From positions 166,848 through 230,847 of the forward strand of contig NZ_JACTVJ010000020.1 in NCBI RefSeq assembly GCF_014493765.1: a stretch of 64,000 nucleotides of DNA, read 5' to 3'. Numbering within the stretch: the first letter of the stretch is position 1; every line of letters starts with the position of its first letter. Source of the stretch: Streptomyces polyasparticus. GTDB lineage: Bacteria; Actinomycetota; Actinomycetes; Streptomycetales; Streptomycetaceae. The notes beneath the pieces are model-generated. The model searched no databases. It was not told the DNA's origin and saw only the letters and a program-made list of their open reading frames with translations. Made by a program: the position numbers and the translations under genes. Shown here piece after piece: positions 1 through 8,631 of this stretch.

Positions 1-51
1 CGAAGGCGGAGGGCTGAGCGCGGCTGCGCATCGGGGTCCTGGGCTCAGGGA

Positions 52-780
52 TCAGATCCGCCGCATCCGGTAGGCGCAGGTCCGGTACGGCACGTCGATG
101 GTGTCGCGGTCGGCGAGGGCTGGGTCGGTGGTGGCCAGCTCGGTGATTTCCCGGTCCAGGCGGGCCTGCTCGGCGGCGTCGGCCGTCAGGTAGGAGGAGC
201 GGGACCGCACCAGGTCGGTCAGGCGGTCCGTCGGGACGGTCACGGTGTGCTCGGTCAACCCGCGTTCGGGGTCGGTGAACCACGGCGTCACGGGCCCGTA
301 CGGCCAGGCGCTCTCCATGCCGTATCCCTCGCTGCCGACGATGCCGGACAGTGCGGCCACCCACGGGGTCCGGTCGTCGCGGATGTTCCACATCGCGGCG
401 AGGACGCCGTCCGCGCGCAGCACCCGGTGCATTTGCGGCAGGGCGTCCTGCGGGGTGAACCAGTGGTACGCCTGCCCGACCACGACGGCATCGACGGACT
501 CGTCCGGCAGCGGGATGTCCTCGGCGCTGCCGGCGAGGATCCGCGTGTCCGGGTGGCGTTCGGCGGCCACGGCGCGCATCTGCTCGTCGGGCTCGACCGC
601 GATCACCTCGTGTCCGGCGGCGTGCAATGCCCCGGTCAGCAGCCCGGTACCCGCCCCCAGGTCCAGGACGCGCACCGGCTCGGCGCCGATCGCCCAGGTG
701 ATCGCCGGTACGGGGTAGGTGGGGCGTATCGAGTCGTAGAGCCGGGCGGTGGAACCGAAGGACAGGGCAGGGCTGGACAT
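52..780 (-). CDS. Class I SAM-dependent methyltransferase
   Basis: This 242-residue protein has a Rossmann-type SAM methyltransferase domain. Motif I (VLDLGAGTGLL) is at about residues 38-48, the acidic end of strand beta2 follows (VIAVEPD), and a hydrophobic post-motif strand (VDAVVVGQAYHWF) resembles the UbiE/Methyltransf_11 group. The substrate cannot be told. The frame is open further upstream, but the start MSSPALSF is preferred because the family fold begins about 20 residues later and the upstream extension is Arg/Ala-rich. It stands alone, divergent from the LRR gene. The C-terminal third, after about residue 130, is variable and probably determines the substrate. Confidence 0.85.
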   Translation of the reverse strand: MSSPALSFGSTARLYDSIRPTYPVPAITWAIGAEPVRVLDLGAGTGLLTGALHAAGHEVIAVEPDEQMRAVAAERHPDTRILAGSAEDIPLPDESVDAVVVGQAYHWFTPQDALPQMHRVLRADGVLAAMWNIRDDRTPWVAALSGIVGSEGYGMESAWPYGPVTPWFTDPERGLTEHTVTVPTDRLTDLVRSRSSYLTADAAEQARLDREITELATTDPALADRDTIDVPYRTCAYRMRRI

Positions 781-988
781 GCTCGTGTACGTACCCGCAT
801 CCGGTCGGCAGCACCCGCGCGCAGCGGCAGCCCGGGCACGGTGCCGACGACTGCGGGCGGCGTGCCCCGTCACCCGCGGGGTCGGCGTCGGGTGAGCTGC
901 GGACACGGAGACCGCCCCGCGGGCCGTGCCGGCGACGAGCACAGCCGTATGGCGGACCCGGGGGTGCGGGGGTCCCTATCGTTGCGCC

Positions 989-1768
989 ATGACGGACGAG
1001 CAGCGGCCCGCGCGGGTCTTTCCGAACCGTTGTCCCGAGGCGTTGGACTCCCGGCCGAGGGTGCCGCAGGACAGCTGCAGCTGTCTGAGCCGGCCCGGCG
1101 CGGCGCCCGGCTTCCACGCCGAGATCCAGGACACCACCGCTCCGGGCTGGCTCCGGCTGCTCGAGATGATCGACGAGGCCGCGGCCGACAGGCGCGAGGA
1201 GTTCCGTCCGCTGCGGGAGCTGAGCCCTGAGCACCGGCGGCAGATCGTGACGCTGCCGGCCTCGATCGGGCGGCTGACAGCGGTGCGCGCCCTTGTGCTG
1301 TACGGGAGCAACCTGGTCCGCATCCCTCCGGAGATCGGCGAGATGGCGAGCCTGGAGGAGTTCGACCCCTATACGTCGGGACGGCTGCACTGGTTCCCGT
1401 ACGAGATCACGCGGTGCACCCGGCTGGCGAGGAGCACGGTGAGCACGCGGGCTCTCTACGGCAACTTCAAGTTCCGGCCGCCGTTCCCGCAGCTCCTGCC
1501 GCCCGGCGGCACCGCCCTCGACCTCGACGGCCTGGCTCCCGACCGCTGGGGTGCCACCGGGGCCCGCGCCTGCAGCGTCTGCGCCGGGCCCGTCCCGGCG
1601 ACGGGCCCGTACCAGGCGTGGCTGTCCCGGGTGGTGGCGACCGATGTGCTGCCGCTCCTGGTGAACGCCTGCTCCCCGGCATGCCTCGACGCTCTGCCGC
1701 CCGGCGCGAAGGGCTACTTCCCCACGCCTCACCGGGGCGGCGCGATCGAGCAACCGCCACCGCGCTGA
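989..1768 (+). CDS. Leucine-rich repeat protein with C-terminal Cys pairs
   Basis: This 259-residue cytoplasmic protein has no signal peptide. Residues about 85-148 hold two to three leucine-rich repeats (LPASIGRLTAVRALVLYGSNL and then RIPPEIGEMASLEEF), the pattern used for protein-protein contacts. The C-terminal part carries CSVC (C195, C198) and later C228 and C232, spaced like a treble-clef or zinc-ribbon site; metal binding is inferred. A third Cys cluster lies near residues 15-32. The start ATG was chosen because the upstream in-frame codons have no family support. No function can be assigned. It may be an adaptor. Confidence 0.7.
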   Translation: MTDEQRPARVFPNRCPEALDSRPRVPQDSCSCLSRPGAAPGFHAEIQDTTAPGWLRLLEMIDEAAADRREEFRPLRELSPEHRRQIVTLPASIGRLTAVRALVLYGSNLVRIPPEIGEMASLEEFDPYTSGRLHWFPYEITRCTRLARSTVSTRALYGNFKFRPPFPQLLPPGGTALDLDGLAPDRWGATGARACSVCAGPVPATGPYQAWLSRVVATDVLPLLVNACSPACLDALPPGAKGYFPTPHRGGAIEQPPPR

Positions 1769-1797
1769 GCGTCGAGCAGCCGTGCCGGGGTGTCGAC

Positions 1798-1834
1798 TTG
1801 ATCAGGAAATCGAACATACGCTCTAATCAACGGC
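1798..1834 (+). promoter_or_regulatory. Probable promoter with LexA-like (SOS) box
   Basis: A -35 hexamer TTGATC (1798-1803) is followed after 18 bp by a -10 hexamer TCTAAT (1822-1827). TCGAACATACGCTCTA (1810-1825) matches the actinobacterial LexA box TCGAAC-N4-GTTCGA at 10 of 12 positions and overlaps the -10. The expected transcription start coincides with the ATG at 1835, so the message may be leaderless. The match is partial; LexA control is an inference. Confidence 0.45.
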
Positions 1835-2080
1835 ATGGACAGGCCCCGCTTCCCCGACGATCTCCTTGCCGCGCAGACAGCTTGGTACGCGACGTACGAA
1901 CGCCTCGTGACGGTGCAGGACACGGGCGCCGCCGCCCACCGCCGGCATCTCCTCGTCCTGTCGCGGCGGATCGCGGCGCATCCCTTCTGGCAGACGCCCG
2001 CCGGTACGCCGGCCGCTCGCGTCGAGCTGAAGGAGCTCGGCCGGCGGCGCGCCGCGGGCGAAGGGGCCCGGGTGGGCTGA
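1835..2080 (+). CDS. Small hypothetical protein, possibly SOS-regulated
   Basis: This 81-residue protein is predicted helical and basic at the C-terminus, with no signal peptide or membrane segment. It contains an aromatic patch (AQTAWYATYERL, residues 13-24) and a basic helix (RRHLLVLSRRI). I recognise no domain. The start codon lies about 7 nt after a -10 hexamer, so no Shine-Dalgarno sequence is expected; this fits the absence of a purine-rich stretch upstream. The LexA-like box over its promoter is the only clue to its role. The Gly/Arg-rich last 15 residues could be dispensable. Confidence 0.6.
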   Translation: MDRPRFPDDLLAAQTAWYATYERLVTVQDTGAAAHRRHLLVLSRRIAAHPFWQTPAGTPAARVELKELGRRRAAGEGARVG

Positions 2081-2177
2081 CCGGTGGCGGGCCGGTATCA
2101 GGCGGGCCGAGAGGTGGCGGGCTGGCGGTGGGGAAAAACCGTTGGGCGGGCCAGGCCGTTTCGGGGATGATCCGCGC

Positions 2178-2750
2178 GTGGACACCTACCTTGAGACCGA
2201 GCGCCTGAGCCTGCGCCGCTTCACCGCCGACGACGCCGAGCTGTTGATCGAGCTGGACAGCGATCCCGCGGTGATGCGCCATCTGACCGGCGGCGTACCG
2301 ACCGCGCCGGACGTCATCCGCGAGCAGCACCTGCCGAGAATCCTCGCCGGATACGACAAGTGGGGCGGCGACCTCGGGCTGTTCGCCGCGCACGAGGAGG
2401 CCGGCGGCGCGTTCATCGGCTGGTTCATCCTGCGCCCCGAGGCGGAGGGCCCCCTCGATGAGGTCGAACTCGGCTACCGGCTGCGGCAGTCGGCCTGGGG
2501 CAGGGGTTACGGCACGGAGGGCTCGCGGGCCTTGCTGCGCAAGGCATTCACGGAGCTCGGCGTGCGCATGGTCTGGGCCGAGACGATGACCGTGAACCGC
2601 GGTTCACGCAACATCATGGAGAAGCTCGGCATGACGCTCGCGGAGAGCATCCCCACGCCGGACGACATGGAGGCGATCGAGGGCTCGGAGCACGGCGGAG
2701 TGCGGTACGAGATCACCAAGGAGCAGTGGGAGCGGCGAACGGAGCGGTAA
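2178..2750 (+). CDS. GNAT family N-acetyltransferase (RimJ/RimL-like)
   Basis: This 190-residue acetyltransferase begins with the typical TERLSLRRFTADDAELL segment. The acetyl-CoA binding motif is WGRGYGTEGSRALLRKAF (about residues 107-124), followed by the RimJ-type strand and helix VNRGSRNIMEKLGM. It probably transfers an acetyl group to an amine; this subfamily includes ribosomal protein N-terminal and small-molecule acetyltransferases, so the substrate is open. The GTG start is chosen because GGGGATGA lies just upstream and the family begins here; a TTG 36 bp further upstream is less likely. It converges on the next gene with about 40 bp between. Confidence 0.85.
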   Translation: MDTYLETERLSLRRFTADDAELLIELDSDPAVMRHLTGGVPTAPDVIREQHLPRILAGYDKWGGDLGLFAAHEEAGGAFIGWFILRPEAEGPLDEVELGYRLRQSAWGRGYGTEGSRALLRKAFTELGVRMVWAETMTVNRGSRNIMEKLGMTLAESIPTPDDMEAIEGSEHGGVRYEITKEQWERRTER

Positions 2751-2790
2751 CGGCGCCGGCGAAGTCCTGCGCGCCCACCACGACTGCGGC

Positions 2791-3255
2791 CTAGAGGTGC
2801 CGCTTCGCCGCCATCACCAGCTGCCGGATCGCATCCCGCGTACTGACTCTGAGCTCGTCCAGCTCGGTCCTGGTGCCGGCCTTGGTCAACGCGGTGATCT
2901 GGTCCAGGACGTCCTCGGCGGACTGGACCAGGCCGGCGTCATCCGTGAGCATCTGCGCGCGGAACAGCGCTTCCTGGGCACCGGAGCGGAGCCCGTACGC
3001 GCGGATGCGTACCGTGTCCGCGTCTTCCGGGGGCGGCTGGTCGTTCGCGCAGAACCACAGATGCACAAGACAGCGGCGGTAGTTGACCAAGGTGCCCGCG
3101 TATGCGGAGTACGCGTTCAGCCGTTCCTGCCGAAGCCGCTCGTCCCGCGCGAACGCATGCCCCTCCACCGCCGTGCGCCGCTGAACGGCCAGCGTGATGC
3201 CGGAACCCAGCAGGGTGCCGAGGACGGCGACGGCGCTCGCAATGATCGCTTCCAC
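2791..3255 (-). CDS. Hypothetical protein with N-terminal membrane anchor
   Basis: The protein has 154 residues. Residues 1-24 form one hydrophobic helix (IIASAVAVLGTLLGSGITLAV), followed by a basic stretch and a long amphipathic, helix-rich region to the end. The layout suggests a single-span membrane protein with a cytoplasmic helical domain. One Trp and two Cys near residues 67-69 are the only unusual residues. Similar short 'membrane helix plus RLNAYSAYAG' proteins are common in Streptomyces and have no known function. The start is GTG. It stands alone between convergent and divergent neighbours. Confidence 0.65.
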   Translation of the reverse strand: MEAIIASAVAVLGTLLGSGITLAVQRRTAVEGHAFARDERLRQERLNAYSAYAGTLVNYRRCLVHLWFCANDQPPPEDADTVRIRAYGLRSGAQEALFRAQMLTDDAGLVQSAEDVLDQITALTKAGTRTELDELRVSTRDAIRQLVMAAKRHL

Positions 3256-3375
3256 CCGCCAAGGCGATCACATCCCCTCGGACGCGGCGGAGAGTTGTCC
3301 CACTCGTGACCTCGGCGCACCGGCCGAACGGGCCGCCGTCGGGCGGTGTGCAGGTGGCTGTTAGCGTGCCGCGGC

Positions 3376-4149
3376 ATGTGGATACGTGAGCTGGTGGGCG
3401 GGCGGGCCGCGTGGCGGCATGCCGCGTCCGGGGTCGTTTTCCGTGAGGTGCCCGGCGGGGTGTTCTCCATGGGCTTGTCGGATGCGGAGCTCGATGCCGT
3501 ACGGGCCATCGAGGAAGCCGATCAATTCGAGGACGACCCCGCCGGGTTCTACGCCGGCGCCGATGAGGCGCGGCCGGTACGGGACGTGCATGTGGCGCCC
3601 TTCCTCGTCGCCCGGCACCCGCTGACGGTCGCGCAGGTGCGGCACTGGCTCCCGGAGTACGAGGACCTGTACGCCGAGGCCGACACGAACACGGCCCGTC
3701 TCGAGGACGACCTGGACGACCTGCTGGCCGCGCTGCCCTTCCGGCTGCCCAGCGAGGCGGAATGGGAGTACGCGGCCAGGGCCGGCACCACGACCCTGAC
3801 CTTCCGCGGCGACCAGAAGCCCGGCGAGGAGCAGGTCCTGCACGATTTCGCCGACGAGCAGCGCACCGCGGCGGCGGAGAATCCCTTCGGCCTCGCGGCC
3901 ATGGGGTCGGCGAACGAGCTCTGCGCCGACGTATGGATCCCGCATTACAAGGACGCGCCCGCGGATGCCACGCCCCGCACAGGGCAGGGCTCGCGGACGG
4001 TGCGCGGGGGCGCCGCCGACCTCTGGCCGTGGCAGGGCTGCGACGAGTGGCTGCTGCTGCTCTCCGCGACCCGGTACGAGCTGATGAACTTCACCGCGGT
4101 ACGCCCGGTCGCCCCGGTCCCCGCCGAGGGTGACGTCCTGGGCACGTAG
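3376..4149 (+). CDS. FGE/sulfatase-modifying-factor fold protein, probably not a true FGE
   Basis: This 257-residue protein has the formylglycine-generating-enzyme-like fold: EVPGGVFSMG near residue 24, RLPSEAEWEYAARAG at 123-137, NPFGLAAMGSANELCADVW at 169-187 and RTVRGG at 207-212. Authentic FGEs use two copper-binding cysteines just after the last RGG motif. Here only C222 lies in that region and the other position is not Cys, so formylglycine formation is doubtful. Other members of this superfamily (EgtB-, PvdO- or lectin-like) do different jobs. No sulfatase gene lies in the window. The ATG start precedes the fold by about 15 residues. Confidence 0.75.
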   Translation: MWIRELVGGRAAWRHAASGVVFREVPGGVFSMGLSDAELDAVRAIEEADQFEDDPAGFYAGADEARPVRDVHVAPFLVARHPLTVAQVRHWLPEYEDLYAEADTNTARLEDDLDDLLAALPFRLPSEAEWEYAARAGTTTLTFRGDQKPGEEQVLHDFADEQRTAAAENPFGLAAMGSANELCADVWIPHYKDAPADATPRTGQGSRTVRGGAADLWPWQGCDEWLLLLSATRYELMNFTAVRPVAPVPAEGDVLGT

Positions 4150-4189
4150 CCGCCGGGGACGCCGACGGCCACGTGGCGGCGTGCGGTGC

Positions 4190-5077
4190 TCACGGGTGGT
4201 CGAGGCCGCCCGTACGCTCGTCGATCCACGTCGACAGGCGGGTCAACAGCCTATCCCCCGTCGGGCTTTCGGGGGTGAGGGCCGTGATCTGGAAGGCGTG
4301 GGTGAGGGACTCGTAGGTGTCGGCCTCGACCTTTGTGCCCGCCGTCGACGCCGCCTGTGCGAAGCGGAGGGTGTCGTCGAGGAAGGCCTCTGCGGTGCCG
4401 ACGAGCATCAGGAGCGGGGGCAGGGACGACAGGTCGCCGTGGTACGGGGACTGCGGGGCCTCGTCGCGGGCGGCGCCGGCGAGGTACGCGTCCGTGATGT
4501 GCGTCAACATCGCGCGGTCCACGCCCAGTTCGCCGGACGCGTCGATGGACGGGCTCGCGAGGGTGAAGTCCGTCAGGGGCGAGATGGTGATCGTGCCGGC
4601 GGGGAGCTGCCGGCCGGCCGACTTGAGGCGCAGCAGTGCGGACAGCACCAGCGCACCGCCCGAGGATTCGCCGAGGAGCACGATGCGTCCGGCCGGGACG
4701 CCCGCCGCCAGCAGGCCCTCGTACGCGGCGACCACGTCGTCGAGCGGCGCCGGGTACGGGTCCGCCGGGGCGAGGCGGTAGTGCGAGACGAAGACCGGGC
4801 GGCCGGTCACCTCGGAGAGGCGATGCGCATAGCGCGCGATCAGCTCCGGCATACGGCTGGTGAAGCCGCCGCCGTGGGCATAGAGGATGACGCCGCGGGC
4901 GGGGTCGGATCCGGTGGCCGAGACCCAGACGCCCGGGGAGTCCACCTCGGGGAGGGCCTCGGTTCCCGCGCCTTCGGGGAGGGTGAGGTCGAGGCCGGCG
5001 ATGCCCTTGAGGGCGGCGGCCACTTCGGCTGCGGCGGTGGCCGGGTCGGGGGTCGCAGGGATACGGGAGACGTTCAT
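4190..5077 (-). CDS. Alpha/beta hydrolase of the HSL (hormone-sensitive lipase) family
   Basis: This 295-residue esterase/lipase-like enzyme has the oxyanion motif HGGG at about residues 91-94. The nucleophile elbow is GESSGG, with Ser as nucleophile, and the catalytic His is in SLTHAF near residue 267. The Asp is expected in the segment after PPLLMLVG. These enzymes hydrolyse short acyl esters. It has no signal peptide, so it is cytoplasmic. The start MNVSRIPATP is chosen because upstream codons run into a low-complexity repeat. It is transcribed in the same direction as the PanE-type gene behind it, separated by that repeat. Confidence 0.88.
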   Translation of the reverse strand: MNVSRIPATPDPATAAAEVAAALKGIAGLDLTLPEGAGTEALPEVDSPGVWVSATGSDPARGVILYAHGGGFTSRMPELIARYAHRLSEVTGRPVFVSHYRLAPADPYPAPLDDVVAAYEGLLAAGVPAGRIVLLGESSGGALVLSALLRLKSAGRQLPAGTITISPLTDFTLASPSIDASGELGVDRAMLTHITDAYLAGAARDEAPQSPYHGDLSSLPPLLMLVGTAEAFLDDTLRFAQAASTAGTKVEADTYESLTHAFQITALTPESPTGDRLLTRLSTWIDERTGGLDHP

Positions 5078-5139
5078 GATCTCCGGTATAGCTGGCGCGG
5101 GAAGGGCCCCGCAAAGGTTTTCCCCTCGCCAGGCCTCCT

Positions 5140-5330
5140 CGCCCACTGCCCCTCGCCAGGCCCGCCCCGCCGACTCCCCCTCGCCCCACGGCCCTTCGGC
5201 TGCCTACCTCCGCCGACTGCCCCTCGCCCCTTCGGCTGCCTACCTCCGCCGACTGCCCCGCCGACCACCCTTCGCCCGCCTACCCCCAGGCCACCCTTCG
5301 CCCGCCTGCCCCCGCGCCACCCGATACTCA
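5140..5330. repeat. Imperfect tandem repeats at the panE-like 3' end
   Basis: A unit of about 36 bp (core CCTTCGGCTGCCTACCTCCG) is repeated between about 5177 and 5255. Beside it are two copies of a roughly 26-bp unit (core CACCCTTCGCCCGCCT) at about 5265-5318. The left part is intergenic. The right part is translated as the Gly/Arg-rich tail of the reductase next door. Confidence 0.75.
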
Positions 5331-6235
5331 TGCACCCGCAACTGCAGCGTCGCCAGATCGAGAAGCGGTGTCGGTACGTCCAACTCCCGCGCCCGTGCCG
5401 TCAGATCGCCGAACAGGTGCTCCGCCTCCGTGGAGCGGCCGTCGATCACGTCGCGGTACAGGGACGGGACCAGCGGGGAGTCCGGGGTGGTCACCACCGT
5501 TTCCGTGAAGGACAGTTCGGCCGGCGGCACCGGGTGGCCGGCCGCCGCCGCGATCGCGGACGTCTCCGCGAGGAGCGCCGGGCCGAGCGAGGGACCGCCC
5601 GGGACGGCGTTGACGTCGCCCACCGTGCCGCGCCCCAGGCAGGTGAGCGCGCCGATCGTCGTGATGAACGCCCACTTCGCCCACATCGCCTCCAGGACGT
5701 CCGCCGACGCGACCGCGTCGATGCCGGGGACGTCGAGGACCTCCCGTACCGCCTCGACACGCTTCGTCATACCGCCAGCCTGCTCGCCGAACGTCAGCTG
5801 GGAGAGCGGCGCGAGGCGCACGATGTCGCCCTCGGGCGTGAGGGCCGTGACGACCTTGACCACCCCGCCGAACACCGCGTCCGCACCGAACTCCGCGCTG
5901 AGACGGTCGACATGGGCCAGACCGTTGAGGAACGGCATGATCACCGTCGAGGGGCCGACCGCCGGACGGATCGACTCGATCGCCGCGTCGAGCGCGCTCG
6001 CCTTCACGGCGAGCAGGATCAGGTCGTACGGCTGCGACACCTCGCCCGGGAGGACCAGTTGGGGCGTCAAGGGCTCCCAGTCCTCCGTGCCCTTGCCCGT
6101 GATGCGCAGTCCGCGCGAGCGCAGCACCTCGGCGCGTCCCGGGCGGACGAGGAAGGTGACGTCGCGGTCCGCGCGGGCGAGCAGCGCGCCGAACCAACCG
6201 CCTGTCGCGCCGGCGCCGACTACCAGGATCTTCAT
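5240..6235 (-). CDS. 2-dehydropantoate 2-reductase family protein (PanE/ApbA)
   Basis: This 331-residue NADPH-dependent reductase starts with the nucleotide-binding motif GAGATGG (residues 7-13). It has the ApbA signature region MPFLNGLAHVDRL and the helix MWAKWAFI, which carries the catalytic lysine of the family. The usual role is reduction of 2-dehydropantoate to pantoate in coenzyme A synthesis, but actinobacteria carry several paralogues, so the substrate is uncertain. The last 22 or so residues (GEGWPGGRRAKGG and on) are Gly/Arg-rich, are encoded by tandem repeats and are not part of the family fold. ATG start. Confidence 0.85.
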   Translation of the reverse strand: MKILVVGAGATGGWFGALLARADRDVTFLVRPGRAEVLRSRGLRITGKGTEDWEPLTPQLVLPGEVSQPYDLILLAVKASALDAAIESIRPAVGPSTVIMPFLNGLAHVDRLSAEFGADAVFGGVVKVVTALTPEGDIVRLAPLSQLTFGEQAGGMTKRVEAVREVLDVPGIDAVASADVLEAMWAKWAFITTIGALTCLGRGTVGDVNAVPGGPSLGPALLAETSAIAAAAGHPVPPAELSFTETVVTTPDSPLVPSLYRDVIDGRSTEAEHLFGDLTARARELDVPTPLLDLATLQLRVHEYRVARGQAGEGWPGGRRAKGGRRGSRRR

Positions 6236-6392
6236 GGAGTTCCCTTTCGAGCATGCGAGTTCCGCGTCCCGGGCTCCGGGATCGCGTTCCGCCCCGAGTG
6301 AATCACCCCGTCTCGCTGGCGCCTACACCGAGCCCGGATCCTGGACAGCCGACGGCGCCCGCCCGGGCGGTCCCCGCCCCCGGACACGCCGA

Positions 6393-6421
6393 GGCCCGGC
6401 CCCCGCAACGGAGACCGGGCC
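6393..6421 (-). terminator. Possible terminator of the alcohol dehydrogenase gene
   Basis: A 7-bp perfect stem GGCCCGG / CCGGGCC with a 15-nt loop lies downstream of the minus-strand dehydrogenase. There is no U-tract, as is usual in Streptomyces. Confidence 0.35.
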
Positions 6422-6423
6422 CA

Positions 6424-6497
6424 ACTCACGTACAGCCGAAGGCCGTCGCGCACGTACAGCCAGGGGCCGTCACGCACATACAGCCGAAGACCCTCAG
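6424..6497. repeat. Three tandem repeats of about 23-24 bp
   Basis: Three degenerate copies with the core CGTACAGCCGAAGGCCGTC stand head to tail and reach into the stop codon region of the dehydrogenase gene. No regulatory role is evident. Confidence 0.7.
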
Positions 6498-7537
6498 ATC
6501 GTCGACGTGTCGATCACGAAGCGGTAGCGGACGTCCGAGGCGAGGACGCGCTCGTACGCCTCGTTGATCTGCTCCGCCGGGATGACCTCGATCTCCGCGC
6601 CGAAGCCGTGCTCCGCGCAGAAGTCCAGCATCTCCTGGGTCTCCGCGATGCCGCCGATCATCGAGCCCGCGAGGGTCTTGCGGCCGCCGATGACCGAGAA
6701 GAGGTTCAGGGAGACGGGCTCCTCGGGGGCGCCGACGTTCGCGAAGACGCCGTCCACCTTGAGGAGGGACAGGTACTGGTCGAGGGGCAGCGGGGCCGAG
6801 ACCGTGGAGACGATCAGGTCGAAGGTGCCGGCCAGTTCCTCGAAGGTCGCCGGGTCGCTGGTGGCGTAGTAGTGGTCGGCGCCCAGGCGCTCGCCGTCCG
6901 CCTTCTTGCGCAGCGACTGGGACAGGACGGTCACCTCGGCGCCGAGCGCGTGCGCGATCTTGACGCCCATGTGGCCGAGACCGCCGAGGCCGACGATGGC
7001 GACCTTCTTGCCGGGGCCCGCGTTCCAGTGCTTGAGCGGGGAGTAGAGGGTGATGCCCGCGCACAGCAGGGGCGCGGCCACGTCGAGGGAGATGCCCTCG
7101 GGGATGCGGACCGCGTAGTTCTCGTCGACGACGAGGTGCGTGGAGTAGCCGCCGTAGGTGGGCTCGCCGTTCTTGTCGAGCGCGTTGTACGTGCCGGTCA
7201 TGCCCTGCGTGCAGTACTGCTCCTGGCCGCGCAGGCAGTACTCGCACTCGCGGCAGGAGTCCACGAAGCAGCCGACTCCGACGCGGTCGCCGACCTTGTA
7301 CTTGGTGACCTCGGGGCCGACCTCGGTGACGATGCCGGCGATCTCGTGGCCGGGGACCATCGGGAAGATGCCCTCGCCCCAGCCGTCGCGGGCCTGGTGG
7401 ATGTCGGAGTGGCAGATGCCCGCGAACTTGATGTCGATCATGACGTCGTGCGCGCCCACCGCGCGGCGCTCGATGGTGGTGCGCTCCAGGGGAGCGTTGG
7501 CGGCGGGGGCGGCGTAGGCGGCGACGGTGGTGGTCAT
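6494..7537 (-). CDS. NAD(P)-dependent zinc alcohol dehydrogenase (AdhC/YahK type)
   Basis: This 347-residue medium-chain dehydrogenase has the catalytic zinc ligands GICHSD (Cys about 41) and GHE (His about 64). The structural zinc loop [15 protein letters not shown] is complete, and the cofactor motif GLGGLGHMG is present. Proteins of this type reduce aldehydes with NADPH or oxidise alcohols in the cytoplasm. The start MTTTVAAYA has GGGGAAC upstream; a longer open frame continues upstream but lies on the divergent regulator. The gene is divergent from an MmyB-type regulator 159 bp away, a pairing that suggests local control by that regulator. Confidence 0.93.
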   Translation of the reverse strand: MTTTVAAYAAPAANAPLERTTIERRAVGAHDVMIDIKFAGICHSDIHQARDGWGEGIFPMVPGHEIAGIVTEVGPEVTKYKVGDRVGVGCFVDSCRECEYCLRGQEQYCTQGMTGTYNALDKNGEPTYGGYSTHLVVDENYAVRIPEGISLDVAAPLLCAGITLYSPLKHWNAGPGKKVAIVGLGGLGHMGVKIAHALGAEVTVLSQSLRKKADGERLGADHYYATSDPATFEELAGTFDLIVSTVSAPLPLDQYLSLLKVDGVFANVGAPEEPVSLNLFSVIGGRKTLAGSMIGGIAETQEMLDFCAEHGFGAEIEVIPAEQINEAYERVLASDVRYRFVIDTSTI

Positions 7538-7696
7538 GGTCAGGGGGTTCCCCTCGGTGGGTTCTCGATCTTTGTGCTCGATACGAGAGTGCAGCAGCCG
7601 GAAGGTGCTACCCAGCCCACTGTTGTGCCTACGTCCGGGGTTCCTACTACTGGCAGGGTCAGGGTGCGTGCGTACGGCGGAGTGATACTGGATGGC
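7538..7696. promoter_or_regulatory. Divergent promoter region between dehydrogenase and regulator
   Basis: This 159-bp intergenic region must hold both start sites. I could not identify a convincing palindrome. It is the expected operator location of the MmyB-type regulator. Confidence 0.4.
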
Positions 7697-8596
7697 ATGA
7701 CCGACCAGGAACCCGCCCTCGACCGGCGTGCGGAGCTGAGCGAGTTCCTGCGCACCCGCCGCGCCCGGATCAAGCCCTCCGACGTGGGCCTGCCGGACTA
7801 CGGGCACCGGCGGCGCGTGCCGGGCCTGCGGCGCGAGGAGCTGTCGCAGCTCGCCGGGGTCTCGGTGGCGTACTACACACGCCTGGAGCAGGGCAACGGT
7901 GCGAACGTGTCCACGGAGATCCTGGAGGCGATCTCCCGGGCGCTGCGGCTCACCGACGCCGAGCACGCGCATCTGCTGCATCTGACCAAGCCCAGGCAGC
8001 ACAAGAAGAAGCGCCGCGGCGGCGCCCGGCAGCAGGTGCGGCCCGCGCTGCAGCAGCTGCTCGACGCGATGGAGGGCGTGCCCGCGTACATCGTGGGGCG
8101 GCGCACCGACATCCTGGCCTGGAACCGGGCCGCGGCCGCGCTCTTCGGCGACTTCGCGACCTGGGCGCCCGAGGACCGCAACTGGTCCCGGATGATCTTC
8201 CTCAATCCGCAGGTCAAGGCGCTGTTCGCGAATCCGGAGCAGAAGGCCAGCGATGTCGTCAGCTATCTGCGGATGGACGCGGGCTGCCACCCCGACGACC
8301 CGGAGCTCTCCGCGCTCGTCGGGCAGCTCTCGGTGAAGAGCGAGGAGTTCCGGCGGCTGTGGGCCGCGCACGACGTCAAGGACAAGGGCCACGGCACGAA
8401 GGTCCTGCACCACCCGCTGGTCGGCGAGCTGACCCTCTCGTACGAGACGCTGATGCTGGCCGACGACGGTGAGCAGGCGCTCTCCACGTATCACGCGGAG
8501 CCGGGCTCGCCCTCGGCCGAGGCGCTGCGCCTGCTCGTCAGCTGGGGCACGGACGCGGCGGCCGAGCGGTCCGCCTCCGTGAAGGATCAGGGCTGA
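7697..8596 (+). CDS. XRE family regulator with MmyB-like ligand domain
   Basis: The protein has 299 residues. Residues about 10-95 hold a Cro/XRE helix-turn-helix ([23 protein letters not shown]) after the actinobacterial lead [13 protein letters not shown]. The rest is the MmyB-like domain ([41 protein letters not shown]), a PAS-like pocket thought to bind a fatty acid or other ligand. Such regulators are commonly encoded head to head with an oxidoreductase, as here. It probably controls itself and the alcohol dehydrogenase from the shared 159-bp region. It converges with the haemoglobin gene. Confidence 0.9.
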   Translation: MTDQEPALDRRAELSEFLRTRRARIKPSDVGLPDYGHRRRVPGLRREELSQLAGVSVAYYTRLEQGNGANVSTEILEAISRALRLTDAEHAHLLHLTKPRQHKKKRRGGARQQVRPALQQLLDAMEGVPAYIVGRRTDILAWNRAAAALFGDFATWAPEDRNWSRMIFLNPQVKALFANPEQKASDVVSYLRMDAGCHPDDPELSALVGQLSVKSEEFRRLWAAHDVKDKGHGTKVLHHPLVGELTLSYETLMLADDGEQALSTYHAEPGSPSAEALRLLVSWGTDAAAERSASVKDQG

Positions 8597-8631
8597 CGCA
8601 AGGGGTCGGCCCTGACGTAAGGGATCAGGGC
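8587..8631. terminator. Bidirectional terminator between convergent genes
   Basis: The motif TCAGGGC (8587-8593) can pair with GCCCTGA (8609-8615), which can also pair with a second TCAGGGC (8625-8631). The two TCAGGGC copies lie in 13-bp identical direct repeats (GGATCAGGGCTGA) that contain the stop codons of both flanking genes. Confidence 0.55.

Noticed and set aside
6608-7696. Upstream extension of the MmyB-type regulator frame across the dehydrogenase gene
   Set aside because: The extension is antisense to the dehydrogenase. The regulator's own ATG at 7697 gives the normal N-terminus.
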